DNA from: a bacterium
GTDB lineage: Bacteria > Bacillota_A > Clostridia > Lachnospirales > Lachnospiraceae
Direction: 5' to 3'
DNA: 59,230 bases
Assembly (NCBI GenBank): GCA_004562915.1
Contig: SFQZ01000008.1
Coordinates: 1 to 59,230, forward strand
Below, piece by piece: positions 32,150 through 41,441 of this stretch; within the stretch, counting starts at the first letter, position 1; each line of letters starts with the position of its first letter. The position numbers and the translations under genes are program-made. The notes under the pieces were generated by a model that was not told the origin of the DNA, did not search any database, and saw nothing but the letters and a program-made list of their open reading frames with translations.

Positions 32150-32178
32150 ATGATAACACCTGTACCAGCTTTTGTCAA
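32150..32178 (-). promoter_or_regulatory. Promoter of the LCP gene
   Basis: On the minus strand TTGACA (32173-32178), a 17-bp spacer and TATCAT (32150-32155), 38 bp before the start codon, separating it from the arabinose operon upstream. Confidence 0.75.
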
Positions 32179-32218
32179 ATTCTGACATCGATTATTTTAC
32201 ATTTTTCTTACCTTTTCA

Positions 32219-33070
32219 TTACAGGCGTTTCAGCCATTTCAAAGCCAAATCTACCCAGAGAGAGTTGCCATCCGGAAATTCCATCATACCGTTTGTTACT
32301 GTATCATCGCAAAGAGACAAGCCATGATCTCCTTTTTCAAAAATATGAAGTTCAAAAGGAACTCTATATTTTCTCAATGCCACCGCAAACTGCAGAGAGT
32401 TTTCTACCGGGACTGAAGGATCCTCCTGTGTATGCCACAAAAATGCCGGAACTGTTTTTTCGGATACTCTTTTTTCCATAGAAGTTTCTTCAGCCTGCTT
32501 TTCGGTAAAATCTTTTCCGAGAAGCAGTTCTCTGGATTCTTCATGAGTAAATTCCCCCATAGTTATAACAGGATAGCTGAGGATCATGCCATCCGGCTTC
32601 CACATTTTTTTCGCTCCTTCTGTGGGATACTCTTTTCCCAATACCGTTTCCAGGAGCGGTTCATCCCACAGATTACCGAGACAGGCACAGAGATGTCCTC
32701 CCGCAGAAAATCCAGCAATCACAATTTTCTCCGGATCAACAAAATACTCTTCTGCATGACTTCTTACATATGCCACAGAAGCAGCAAGTTCCAGAAGCGC
32801 ACTGGGGTATCTGGAAGGTGCCACGCTGTACTGTAGGACAAATGCCTGAATGCCTGCTGCCAGATAACGCATAGCCACAATTTCCGCTTCCCGGTCAGAC
32901 TTAAATCGGTATGCACCTCCAGGACAGATCACAACAGCCGGACGTTTGTGGGAAGTTGCCAGTTCCTCCGACTCTTTCATAACATACGTGTACAACTTTG
33001 GCTGATATCCGTCCTGTATAGCTCCCGCCTTTTCATAATCAATTTTAAAAGTAATCATATCATGAATCAT
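32219..33070 (-). CDS. Alpha/beta-hydrolase, probable carbohydrate esterase
   Basis: A 283-residue cytoplasmic serine hydrolase of the BD-FAE/acetylxylan-esterase-like group. The oxyanion region is VVICPGGAYRFKSDREAE; the nucleophile Ser is in IVIAGFSAGGHLCACLG; the catalytic His is in EKGDHGLSLC and an Asp lies in the AFLWHTQEDPSVPVEN segment. The start is the ATG after AGAGGGTGG. It is the last gene of the arabinose operon, 14 bp after araD, so it may deacylate imported arabinosyl or arabinoxylan oligosaccharides; that is inference from position. Confidence 0.85.
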   Translation of the reverse strand: MIHDMITFKIDYEKAGAIQDGYQPKLYTYVMKESEELATSHKRPAVVICPGGAYRFKSDREAEIVAMRYLAAGIQAFVLQYSVAPSRYPSALLELAASVAYVRSHAEEYFVDPEKIVIAGFSAGGHLCACLGNLWDEPLLETVLGKEYPTEGAKKMWKPDGMILSYPVITMGEFTHEESRELLLGKDFTEKQAEETSMEKRVSEKTVPAFLWHTQEDPSVPVENSLQFAVALRKYRVPFELHIFEKGDHGLSLCDDTVTNGMMEFPDGNSLWVDLALKWLKRL

Positions 33071-33084
33071 ATCTTCCACCCTCT

Positions 33085-33774
33085 TTATTTCTGACCGTAA
33101 TATGCGTTTGCACCATGTTTGCGGTAATAATGCTTATTCTGAAGTTCCTGAGGTGCCGGCCGAACCTGTGGATTGATCATTTCACATCTGGCTGCCATCT
33201 TCGCCACTTCTTCCAGAACAACTGCATTGTGTACCGCTTCATGACCATCTTTTCCCCAGGTAAATGGTCCGTGATTTTTGCATAATACTGCCGGAACTGC
33301 CTCATAATCTTTCTCTTTAAAATAGTTAACGATCAGAAGACCCGTATTTTTCTCGTAAGCCGTATCGATTTCTTCTTTTGTCAGACAGCGAAGGCATGGA
33401 ACTTCTCCGTAAATATAGTCCGCATGGGTCGTTCCATAACAGGGAATTCCCCTTCCTGCCTGCGCCCAGCTCGTTGCCCAGGAAGAATGGGTATGAACGA
33501 TTCCGCCGATTTTGGGAAATGCCCGGTACAATTCCAGATGCGTTGGCGTATCTGAAGAAGGGTTATATTTCCCTTCTATTTTATTGCCATTCAGATCCAT
33601 GATCACCATATCATCCGGTGTGAGTTTATCATAATCCACCCCGCTGGGTTTGATTGCAAAATATCCTGTCTCACGGTCAATCTGACTTACATTTCCCCAG
33701 GTAAAAGTGACAAGACCATGTTTGGGCAAAAGCATATTTGCCTCATAAACTTGCTGCTTCAGTTCTTCCAACAT
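33085..33774 (-). CDS. araD: L-ribulose-5-phosphate 4-epimerase
   Basis: Converts L-ribulose-5-P to D-xylulose-5-P, the last step of arabinose entry into the pentose phosphate pathway. The 229 residues match the family (231 in E. coli). Class II aldolase/epimerase features are FTWGNVSQIDRE, IKPSGVDYDKL, SSDTPTHLELYRAF, the zinc-binding GGIVHTHSSWATSWAQAG and CKNHGPFTWGKD with the third His. The start is the ATG with GGAGG upstream, 26 bp past the araB stop. It follows araB. Confidence 0.95.
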   Translation of the reverse strand: MLEELKQQVYEANMLLPKHGLVTFTWGNVSQIDRETGYFAIKPSGVDYDKLTPDDMVIMDLNGNKIEGKYNPSSDTPTHLELYRAFPKIGGIVHTHSSWATSWAQAGRGIPCYGTTHADYIYGEVPCLRCLTKEEIDTAYEKNTGLLIVNYFKEKDYEAVPAVLCKNHGPFTWGKDGHEAVHNAVVLEEVAKMAARCEMINPQVRPAPQELQNKHYYRKHGANAYYGQK

Positions 33775-33800
33775 ATGTTTGCGCCTCCATCTTTTCTCTA

Positions 33801-35405
33801 TCAAAGATTATCCACTGCTGCACGCTCAATGACAATCCCTTTTTTATAACGTTCCATAAATTTTTCGAATCCGGCTGTATCTTCCGGATCCGGAGACATC
33901 TGTTCGCTTTCCACTTTTGAAAATACTCTGTCTTCCAGATAATCAGACAGAGATTCTCTTTCTTCTCTGTTTTTCATGTAAGCTGCCAGAAGCGCAATTC
34001 CCCATGCACCACCCTCTCCGGCCGTTTCCATCACCGCCACCGGTGCATTCATGGCTCCTGCCATAAACTTCTGTCCCACTCCTTTGGTCTTAAATAATCC
34101 ACCATGACCGAGAAGTTTATCCACAACTACCCCTTCTTCTTTCAGCAGAATATCCATACCGATTTTCAATGCGCCCATACAGGTATACAGATGAGTTCGC
34201 ATAAAATTGGCAAGATTGAATCTGCTTTCCGGCTTCCGGACAAACAGAGGTCTTCCCTCTTCAAAATGGGTGATATGTTCTCCTGAGTAATAGCAATAGG
34301 ATAACAATCCGCCACAGTCCGCATCTCCTTCCAATGCTTTTCTATACAGAGTACCATATAGCTCATTGGCATCCACTTTCATCCCAAAACTTTCCAATGT
34401 CTCTTTCATAAGTCCCACCCATGCATTCAGATCAGATGTACAGTTCTGGGAATGCACCATTGCTACCGGGCTTCCATCCGGAGTCGTGACCGGATCAATC
34501 TCTTCATAAACTTTTGAAAGAGGCTTTTCCAGAACAATCATTGCGAAAATAGAAGTTCCCGCTGATACATTGCCTGTTCTTTTTGCAACACTGTTAGTAG
34601 CAACCATACCGGTACCTGCGTCTCCTTCCGGTGGACACACAGGAATACCAGCCCGCAGAGTTCCTGTGGGATCTAACAGTTTCGCACCCTTTTCTGTCAG
34701 TTTCCCGGCTGAATCTCCTGCACTTTTCACAATGGGAAGTACATCTCTCAGCTTCCATGGAAACTTTTTATCCGCAATCAATGCGTCAAATTTTTCCACC
34801 ATTTCTTCATTATAATCCATTGCATCCGAATCAATAGGAAATACACCGGAGGCATCGCCTACACCCAGGATTTTTTCACCCGTAAGCTGCCAATGAATAT
34901 AACCGGCAAGGGTCGTCACAAAATCCAGCTTCTCCACGTGACTCTCTCCATTCAGGATTGCCTGATACAGATGGGCGATGGTCCATCTCTGTGGAATCTG
35001 CTGTCCGAAAAGTGGAGTCAAAATCTTTGTTGCAGGCTCTGTAATATTATTTCTCCAGGTACGAAACGGCACCAGAAGTTCATTTTCTTTATCAAACGCC
35101 ATATACCCATGCATCATGGCGCTAAATCCCATAGCTCCCACTGTTTCCAACACAACTCCATACTGCTTTTTCACATTTTCTGTCAGATCCTTGTAGCTGT
35201 CCTGCAGTCCTTTCCATATAGCTTCCAGACTGTAGGTCCAGATTCCGTCTATATATTGGTTCTCCCATTCATGACTTCCTGAGGCTATGGTCTCGTGGTC
35301 ATCTCCGATCAGTACCGCTTTAATTCTTGTTGATCCAAACTCAATCCCAAGACTGGTTTTTCCTGCCTGAATTGCAGAAACAATCTGTTCTTTTACTCTG
35401 CTCAT
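33801..35405 (-). CDS. araB: L-ribulokinase (FGGY family)
   Basis: Phosphorylates L-ribulose at C5. The 534 residues fit an FGGY sugar kinase: LGIEFGSTRIKAVLIGDD (N-terminal phosphate loop), MGFSAMMHGYMAFD, TGNVSAGTSIFAMIVL and LGHGGLFKTKGVGQKFMAGA (ATP-binding). It differs from the E. coli AraB type, and the arabinose role rests on its place between araA and araD. The similar xylulokinase is unlikely in this operon. It ends before the araD start with the araD ribosome binding site between them. Confidence 0.9.
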   Translation of the reverse strand: MSRVKEQIVSAIQAGKTSLGIEFGSTRIKAVLIGDDHETIASGSHEWENQYIDGIWTYSLEAIWKGLQDSYKDLTENVKKQYGVVLETVGAMGFSAMMHGYMAFDKENELLVPFRTWRNNITEPATKILTPLFGQQIPQRWTIAHLYQAILNGESHVEKLDFVTTLAGYIHWQLTGEKILGVGDASGVFPIDSDAMDYNEEMVEKFDALIADKKFPWKLRDVLPIVKSAGDSAGKLTEKGAKLLDPTGTLRAGIPVCPPEGDAGTGMVATNSVAKRTGNVSAGTSIFAMIVLEKPLSKVYEEIDPVTTPDGSPVAMVHSQNCTSDLNAWVGLMKETLESFGMKVDANELYGTLYRKALEGDADCGGLLSYCYYSGEHITHFEEGRPLFVRKPESRFNLANFMRTHLYTCMGALKIGMDILLKEEGVVVDKLLGHGGLFKTKGVGQKFMAGAMNAPVAVMETAGEGGAWGIALLAAYMKNREERESLSDYLEDRVFSKVESEQMSPDPEDTAGFEKFMERYKKGIVIERAAVDNL

Positions 35406-35439
35406 ATAAAATCCCCCAATTCTGTTTTTTATTCGCTTT

Positions 35440-36936
35440 CTATCTATAATACATGGAATTCCACTTCAATTCATTTTTAAACTCACGTATCTTGGTATCA
35501 CCATCGATAAATACCGCTTCAATACCCATAGCGTCTGCCCAGTCGCCCATCTGTTCTGCCGTAAGATCATAAGAAAATGCTGTATGATGTGCCCCACCTG
35601 CCAGGATCCATGCTTCTGCTCCTGTTGCAAGATCCGGTTTTGGAGTCCAGAATGCCGTTGCTACCGGAAGCTTGGGCATCGGTTTTTCAACTTTCTTACA
35701 TTCTACCTCATTGATAATCAGACGGAAGCGATTGCCAAGATCAATCAGAGATGTGGCAATTGCCGGTCCTGTTTTCGATGTAAATACAAGTCTTGCCGGA
35801 TCCTCTCTGTTACCCATGGTCAAAGGATTTACTTTTATGGAAATCGGACCCTCGGAAATAGTCGGACAAACTTCCAGCATATGTGCCTGAAGGATTCCTT
35901 CTTTTCCAGGAACAAGATTATACGTGTAATCTTCCATAAAAGAAGTTCCCTTTGCATCAGGCATTCCTGCAGTCATAATCTTCATGAGACGCACCATGGC
36001 AGCCGTTTTCCAGTCACCTTCCGCACCAAATCCATATCCCTTTTCCATCAGTCTCTGAATTGCCAGACCAGGCAGCTGTTCCAAAGCTCCAAGATCACCA
36101 AAATGTGTTATAATTGCCTGATAGTTTTTCTCTTCCAGAAAACGCTCAAATCCAATCTCAATCTGCGCCTGCACTGCAACGTGGCGTTTAAATTCCTCCG
36201 GATCTCTTCCTTCGAGAAGAATATCATATTTGCTGTAATATTCCTCCACCAGAGCAGCCACATCGCCTTTGCCTACCGCCTGAACCGCTTCCGCAATCTC
36301 ATTGACCGGATACGCATCCACTTCCCAGCCAAATTTAATCTGTGCTTCCACTTTATCTCCTTCAGTAACAGCAACGTTTCTCATGTTGTCCGCAATCCTC
36401 ATCACACGAATATGACTGCTTTCCATAATTCCAACTGCCGTCCGCATCCAGGATGCGATCTTTTCCTGTACTTTTCTGTCCGCCCAGTGTCCTACGATTA
36501 CTTTGCGTTCAATTCCCATTCTGGAAACAATATGTCCGTATTCTCTGTCTCCATGTGCAGACTGATTCTCATTCATAAAATCCATGTCGATCGTATCATA
36601 AGGTATTTCCTGATTAAACTGTGTATGAAGATGTAATAATGGTTTTCTGTATTCCTGTAATCCCAGAATCCAGGACTTGGCCGGTGAAAAAGTATGCATC
36701 CATGTGATCACACCTGCGCATTCCGCATCCGCATTGGCTTCATTAAATGTTTTCCGGATCACTTCATTCGTGACCAAAGTAGGTTTCAGTATTACCTCAT
36801 AGGGCAGAATCCCTGATTTATTCAGCTCTTCTACGATAATGCGTGAATGCTCTGCCACCTTTCTCAGGCACTCATCTCCATATAAATCCTGAGAACCTGT
36901 AGCAAACCAGAATTTGTAATTTTTCAATGTTTTCAT
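35440..36936 (-). CDS. araA: L-arabinose isomerase
   Basis: Converts L-arabinose to L-ribulose; manganese-dependent hexamer. The 498 residues match AraA (about 500). Conserved features are FWFATGSQDLYGDECL, ITWMHTFSPAKSWI, the metal-ligand segments GFGAEGDWKTAA, SFMEDYTYN and LQAHMLEVCPT, and AGGAHHTAFS near the C-terminus. It starts 15 bp after araR, so regulator and enzyme are co-transcribed. Confidence 0.97.
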   Translation of the reverse strand: MKTLKNYKFWFATGSQDLYGDECLRKVAEHSRIIVEELNKSGILPYEVILKPTLVTNEVIRKTFNEANADAECAGVITWMHTFSPAKSWILGLQEYRKPLLHLHTQFNQEIPYDTIDMDFMNENQSAHGDREYGHIVSRMGIERKVIVGHWADRKVQEKIASWMRTAVGIMESSHIRVMRIADNMRNVAVTEGDKVEAQIKFGWEVDAYPVNEIAEAVQAVGKGDVAALVEEYYSKYDILLEGRDPEEFKRHVAVQAQIEIGFERFLEEKNYQAIITHFGDLGALEQLPGLAIQRLMEKGYGFGAEGDWKTAAMVRLMKIMTAGMPDAKGTSFMEDYTYNLVPGKEGILQAHMLEVCPTISEGPISIKVNPLTMGNREDPARLVFTSKTGPAIATSLIDLGNRFRLIINEVECKKVEKPMPKLPVATAFWTPKPDLATGAEAWILAGGAHHTAFSYDLTAEQMGDWADAMGIEAVFIDGDTKIREFKNELKWNSMYYR

Positions 36937-36951
36937 GATTAAATCCTCCCG

Positions 36952-38061
36952 TTAATTGTTATCTCTGCGTTTTTTGCATGAATCCCGTACGATCAGTTCC
37001 GGTTCCATCAGTCTTTGTACCTTACTTTCTTCCTCCGAAACTCCACGAATTTGTTCCAGCAAAAGTTCAGCAGCCATCTCTCCCAATTTTTCCTGTGGAT
37101 GAGCTATCGTAGTGAGACCAATCGGACCTGACCGTGCATAAAACGAATTGTCATATCCTGTAATAGAAATATCCTCCGGAACTTTCTTGCCCATTTTTTT
37201 CAGCGTTTCTATCACTTCCATAGCAATCTGATCATTGTAACACACCACTGAATCAACAGAAACACCCTGCTCAAGCATCATTTTTACCATCACAGCCGGT
37301 TTTACTTTCCTGTCTTCCGTGTGAAACCATATCACCCGTTCCGGCAGATATGGCATCCCTGCCTCTTGAAGTGCTCTCACATATCCTTTATGCCGCTCCG
37401 CTCCCTGGCTGTCATCTGCCTTGAAAATGCCCAAAATATTTTTATGCCCTATATCAATCAGATACTTTGTAATCAGATAGCCTCCTTTGGCATCATCCAT
37501 CAAAATAGACAGTTTTTCTTTCATCTGCGGATAACAGCCCTGAATAAAAACGTAAGGAATTCGGTATTCATCCAATTTTTGATACAGATGCATATTTCGG
37601 CAGAGGATCTGACTCTTACTTGGTTCGATAATCAGCCCATCCACATCTTTTGTCAGAACATCTTCCAGGCACTGCGCCTCTTTTTGTCTGCTGTTTCCCG
37701 TATTTTTCAGAATAATACTATATCCCTGCTCTGTCAGTACTCTATCCATTCCCTGGATCAGTCTGGGAAATATGTAATCAGAAATGTAGGTAGTAATCAC
37801 CGCAATATTTTTAGAATCCTTCCTGTGGCGCATCCTTTCTGAACAAAAGGTTCCACGGCCATGCTCAGCAGTCACATACCCTTCATTCTCCAATATTGCC
37901 AGAGCTTTTCTCACCGTATGTCTGCTGAGACCGTATCCGACTGACAGTTCATTCTCCGAAGGCAGGCGATCTCCCGGCCGGATCTCTCCGGACAGAATCT
38001 TTCCTTTTAACTCTTCCATCAATGCCGCATACTTTGTTTTTCCGCCGTCCTGCAAAAACAT
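36952..38061 (-). CDS. araR: AraR-type arabinose repressor (GntR HTH plus LacI-like domain)
   Basis: Represses arabinose genes in the absence of arabinose. A 369-residue protein with an N-terminal GntR HTH (about 8-75; GEIRPGDRLPSENELSVGYG, RHTVRKALAILENEGYV) and a LacI/GalR-type sugar-binding domain (IAVITTYISDYIFPRLIQGM, VDGLIIEPSKS, ILMDDAKGGYLITKYLIDIG, PEDISITGYDNSFYARSG). The start is uncertain: ATG at 38061 follows AGGAAGGGGG, while ATG at 38091 has AAAGGA only one base away. It is first in its own operon, and two palindromic 11-mers cover its promoter. Confidence 0.93.
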   Translation of the reverse strand: MFLQDGGKTKYAALMEELKGKILSGEIRPGDRLPSENELSVGYGLSRHTVRKALAILENEGYVTAEHGRGTFCSERMRHRKDSKNIAVITTYISDYIFPRLIQGMDRVLTEQGYSIILKNTGNSRQKEAQCLEDVLTKDVDGLIIEPSKSQILCRNMHLYQKLDEYRIPYVFIQGCYPQMKEKLSILMDDAKGGYLITKYLIDIGHKNILGIFKADDSQGAERHKGYVRALQEAGMPYLPERVIWFHTEDRKVKPAVMVKMMLEQGVSVDSVVCYNDQIAMEVIETLKKMGKKVPEDISITGYDNSFYARSGPIGLTTIAHPQEKLGEMAAELLLEQIRGVSEEESKVQRLMEPELIVRDSCKKRRDNN

Positions 38062-38106
38062 TCCCCCTTCCTGCAAAAATAGCAGCATCATTCCTTTCTG
38101 ATAACT

Positions 38107-38142
38107 ATTTTACAACTTGTATGCACATCTTTACAAGTTGTA
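38107..38142 (-). promoter_or_regulatory. araR-araA promoter overlapped by two AraR-operator-like palindromes
   Basis: On the minus strand TTGTAA (38131-38136), 18 bp, TAAAAT (38107-38112). TACAACTTGTA (38111-38121) and its reverse complement TACAAGTTGTA (38132-38142) are 21 bp apart and overlap the -10 and -35 boxes. The centre resembles AraR sites of other Firmicutes (TTGTN...ACAA type). Confidence 0.75.
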
Positions 38143-38151
38143 TTTTAACAT

Positions 38152-38207
38152 AAAAAAACTATCTGAAAATTTTTGTATTATTAGCCAAAAACCAACAGAT
38201 AGTTTTT
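38152..38207 (-). terminator. Terminator of the coaBC-pepQ operon
   Basis: AAAAACTATCTG on the minus strand pairs with CAGATAGTTTTTTT around a 30-nt A/T-rich loop, ending in seven T. It starts 25 bases past the pepQ stop. Confidence 0.8.
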
Positions 38208-38231
38208 ACAAACTGATTATATTAATTACAT

Positions 38232-39299
38232 TTATTTTACCGGAACTTCAATCAATTCCTTCGGTGAGTGTGCCAGATTACGATATCCATCCTCCGTCAC
38301 CACAACCATATCCTCGATCCGGACTCCGCCGAATCCCGGAACATAGATTCCAGGTTCTACGGTCTCCACCATTCCGGCCTGCAATACTGTTTCATCTGAC
38401 GGTGAAAGGCGTGGATTCTCGTGAATAAACAGCCCTACACTGTGTCCCAGTCCATGTCCGAAGCAATCGCCATAGCCCGCCTCAGTGATAATATCTCTTG
38501 CCACCTTGTCCACACTTTTACCGGTTACACCGGCTTTTAATGCATCAAGGGCTGCCAGCTGAGCTTTCAGTACTGTATTATAGATTTCTTTCTGCTTTTC
38601 ACTAGCTTTTCCCAGAACGACTGTTCTTGTCATGTCAGAACAATATCCTTTATATTTGCATCCGAAGTCCATCGTAACAAAATCGCCTTCTTCCAGTTTC
38701 TTCTCACCCGGAATCGCATGAGGCATAGAAGAATTCACTCCGGAAGCAATAATCGTATCAAAACTGGTATTTTCTGCTCCTTCTTTTTTCATCAGATATT
38801 CCAGTTCGGCCCCAACTTCCAGTTCCGTCATGCCTGGTTTCAATATGGTAAGAATTTTATCAAATGCTTTGTCTCCGATTTCTTCTGCTTTTTGCAGATA
38901 ACTCAGCTCTTCCTCTGTCTTGATCCGGCGCAGTGCGTCCACACGTCCGCCCATGGGAACCCACTGTTCCACTTTCAGCGCTGCCTTCAGTTTATCAAAC
39001 TGTGCACAGAGCAGCGATTCATCCTCATATCCCATAGAAAATCCACTTTTTTTACCTTCTGCAGAAATGCATTCATTGAGAATCACTTCTCTTTTATGGT
39101 TTGCATTTTCCTCAATGACAGTATAATCACTCTCTTTTCCGGCCTGTTCCGTATAACGGGAATCGGTAATCAACACTTTCTGACTTTCTGAAATATACAA
39201 AATTCCCTCTCCACCCCGGAAACCACTGATATGCCGCATATTATAGGGATCGGTGATCACCATGGCATCCAGATGTAATTCTTCCATAATCGACTTCAT
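38232..39299 (-). CDS. pepQ: Xaa-Pro aminopeptidase/dipeptidase (M24B)
   Basis: A 355-residue cytoplasmic dimetal peptidase that releases residues next to proline. The creatinase-like N-terminal domain (about 1-115; ITDPYNMRHISGFRGGEG) precedes the pita-bread domain. Metal ligands are visible in VTMDFGCKYKGYCSDMTRTV (two Asp), GHGLGHSVGLFIHE (His), METVEPGIY-like VETVEPGIYVPG (Glu) and GVRIEDMVVV (Glu). GGAGG lies 8 nt before the ATG. Last gene of the operon with metY and CoA genes. PepP versus PepQ specificity is not settled. Confidence 0.92.
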   Translation of the reverse strand: MKSIMEELHLDAMVITDPYNMRHISGFRGGEGILYISESQKVLITDSRYTEQAGKESDYTVIEENANHKREVILNECISAEGKKSGFSMGYEDESLLCAQFDKLKAALKVEQWVPMGGRVDALRRIKTEEELSYLQKAEEIGDKAFDKILTILKPGMTELEVGAELEYLMKKEGAENTSFDTIIASGVNSSMPHAIPGEKKLEEGDFVTMDFGCKYKGYCSDMTRTVVLGKASEKQKEIYNTVLKAQLAALDALKAGVTGKSVDKVARDIITEAGYGDCFGHGLGHSVGLFIHENPRLSPSDETVLQAGMVETVEPGIYVPGFGGVRIEDMVVVTEDGYRNLAHSPKELIEVPVK

Positions 39300-39323
39300 C
39301 TCTCAAACCTCCAAAATAATCGT

Positions 39324-40601
39324 TTATACTGCTGCCAGAGCCTGATCCAGATCAGCAATAATGTCATCCACATCTTCAATTCCCACAGACAGACGGATCA
39401 GATCCGGCAGTACTCCTGCTTCCAGAAGCTGCTGTTCATTCAGCTGACGATGTGTATGGCTGGCAGGATGAAGAACACAGGAACGGGCATCTGCTACATG
39501 AGTAACGATTTCTACTAACTTCAAAGCATTGGTAAATCGCATTGCACCTTCTTTTCCGCCTTTCGGTCCGAAGCAGAGAACTCCGCAGACTCCGTTTGGC
39601 ATATATTTCTGTGCCAGAGGATAATACTTGCTGCTTTCCAGTCCCGCATATTCAACCCATGCAACCTTTTCGTGATTTTCCAGGAACTTTGCAACTTTCA
39701 GTGCATTTTCACAGTGACGCGGAATTCTCAGATGAAGAGTTTCCAGACCCAGGTTCGTGAGAAATGCATTCTGCGGAGACTGACATGCTCCCATATCTCT
39801 CATAAGCTGAACAGTTGCTTTTGTAATGTAAGCACCTTTACCAAAGCGCTGTGTATAGATGATTCCATGATAAGATTCATCCGGCGTAGTCAGACCCGGA
39901 TACTTATCTGCATGTGCATCCCAGTCAAAATTTCCACTGTCCACGATACATCCGCCAACAGAAGTGGCATGTCCGTCCATATATTTCGTGGTGGAGTGGG
40001 TTACGATGTCCACACCAAATTCAAAAGGACGACAGTTGATCGGTGTAGCAAATGTATTGTCACAAATCATTGGAACCCCATGGCTGTGAGCCAGATTGAC
40101 AAACTTATCAATATCCAGCACAACTCCTGCCGGGTTGGATACTGTCTCGGCAAAGACAGCCTTTGTATTTGGTTTAAAGTATTTTTCCAGTTCTTCTGCC
40201 GGAAGCTCCTGATCCACCAGAGACGTCTCGATTCCGAACCGTTTTAATGTAACAGAAAGAAGATTGGAAGTTCCGCCATATACTTTTGACGCACAGATCA
40301 CATGATCTCCTGCCTCACAGATATTAGTCACTGCCAGCATCGTAGCTGCCTGTCCGGAAGAAGTGAGCATTGCGGCAACACCACCCTCCAGATCACAGAT
40401 TTTTTTCGCTACCAGATCACATGTGGGATTCTGCAGTCTGGAATAAAAATATCCGTCAGCCTCCAAATCAAATAATTTACCCATTTCCTCACTGGTCTCA
40501 TAACGAAATGTGGTGCTCTGATAGATTGGCAGTACCCGGGGTTCTCCATTCTTCGGTTCCCAGCCACCCTGTACACAGATAGAATCTCTTTTCAATGCCA
40601 T
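39324..40601 (-). CDS. metY: O-acetylhomoserine sulfhydrylase (MetY)
   Basis: PLP enzyme of the Cys/Met metabolism family that makes homocysteine from O-acetylhomoserine and sulfide. The 425 residues match MetY. Features are LPIYQSTTFRYETSEEM, YFYSRLQNPTCD, MLTSSGQAATMLAV, the PLP Lys in THSTTKYMDGHATSVGG, and VGIEDVDDIIADLDQAL. No SAM riboswitch or T-box fits in the 52-bp gap upstream; it is transcribed with coaX. A gamma-lyase function is possible but less likely. Confidence 0.93.
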   Translation of the reverse strand: MALKRDSICVQGGWEPKNGEPRVLPIYQSTTFRYETSEEMGKLFDLEADGYFYSRLQNPTCDLVAKKICDLEGGVAAMLTSSGQAATMLAVTNICEAGDHVICASKVYGGTSNLLSVTLKRFGIETSLVDQELPAEELEKYFKPNTKAVFAETVSNPAGVVLDIDKFVNLAHSHGVPMICDNTFATPINCRPFEFGVDIVTHSTTKYMDGHATSVGGCIVDSGNFDWDAHADKYPGLTTPDESYHGIIYTQRFGKGAYITKATVQLMRDMGACQSPQNAFLTNLGLETLHLRIPRHCENALKVAKFLENHEKVAWVEYAGLESSKYYPLAQKYMPNGVCGVLCFGPKGGKEGAMRFTNALKLVEIVTHVADARSCVLHPASHTHRQLNEQQLLEAGVLPDLIRLSVGIEDVDDIIADLDQALAAV

Positions 40602-40653
40602 AATATATCCTCTTTTCCTTTTATTTTTTATATGCTTTTAACCACGTACAAAC

Positions 40654-41418
40654 TTATCTGTTTTTTTCATAAATAATCTGAAGACCTTTCAGAAGAAGAT
40701 CATCATCAAGGATTACTTTTTCTCTGCAATGAGGAATGATACTCTTTGCCAGACCACCTGTTGCCACAACCGTTGCCTTACAGCCTAATTCTTCTTCTAT
40801 TCTGACAATCAGTCCATCCACACTTGCTGCGTTACTGTTGATCACACCGCTTTTCATACACTCGATGGTATTTTTACCAATCGTGCGCTTCGGTGGTACC
40901 AAATCAATCCCAGAGAGCTGCGCAGCCCTTGCTGTCAGCGCATCCAATGCAGTACGTACGCCCGGTAGAATCATTCCACCGATATAGTTTTTCTTTTCAT
41001 CCACCACACAAACCGTAGTCGCAGTCCCCATGTCAAAAATAATCAAGGGAGCCGGATATTCTGCGATCGCACCTACTGCATCTGCAATCAGATCACTTCC
41101 TACCTGTGCCGGGTTATCCATGAGAATATTCATTCCTGTTTTAATTCCCGGTCCCAACACCATCACTTCACGGCGAAGAATCTTTTCTGCTGCAATCCGA
41201 ACAATCTGCGTAATCTGCGGTACAACAGAACATACGATGCCGCCGTTCAGCTTTTCAGCCCCAATCTGATAGATATCCAGAACATTTTTTATCATAATCG
41301 CATATTCCAGTTCTGTCTTGCTTCTGTCAGTGGACAGACGCTCTATAAAATATGTTTTTTCGTGATCTATACACCCGACCACAATATTTGTATTTCCGAT
41401 ATCGATTGCTAAAACCAT
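40654..41418 (-). CDS. coaX: Type III pantothenate kinase
   Basis: First step of CoA synthesis, phosphorylating pantothenate. The 254 residues match CoaX. Acetate/sugar kinase-fold motifs are MVLAIDIGNTNIVVGCI, GSDLIADAVGA, FDMGTATTVCVVD and GGMILPGVRTALDAL, with VVATGGLAKSII near the C-terminus. The start is ATG after AAGAGAG; an in-frame TTG two codons earlier is less likely. It lies in one operon with a vitamin S component and coaBC. Confidence 0.95.
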   Translation of the reverse strand: MVLAIDIGNTNIVVGCIDHEKTYFIERLSTDRSKTELEYAIMIKNVLDIYQIGAEKLNGGIVCSVVPQITQIVRIAAEKILRREVMVLGPGIKTGMNILMDNPAQVGSDLIADAVGAIAEYPAPLIIFDMGTATTVCVVDEKKNYIGGMILPGVRTALDALTARAAQLSGIDLVPPKRTIGKNTIECMKSGVINSNAASVDGLIVRIEEELGCKATVVATGGLAKSIIPHCREKVILDDDLLLKGLQIIYEKNR

Positions 41419-41441
41419 ACCCAAACTCTCTTTCTGTGTCT

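Noticed and set aside
35584..36636. Plus-strand frame of 350 codons
   Set aside because: Antisense to araA; no ribosome binding site and no recognisable domain.
40602..40653. SAM riboswitch or T-box before metY
   Set aside because: The gap is 52 bp, too short for either, and shows no conserved core.
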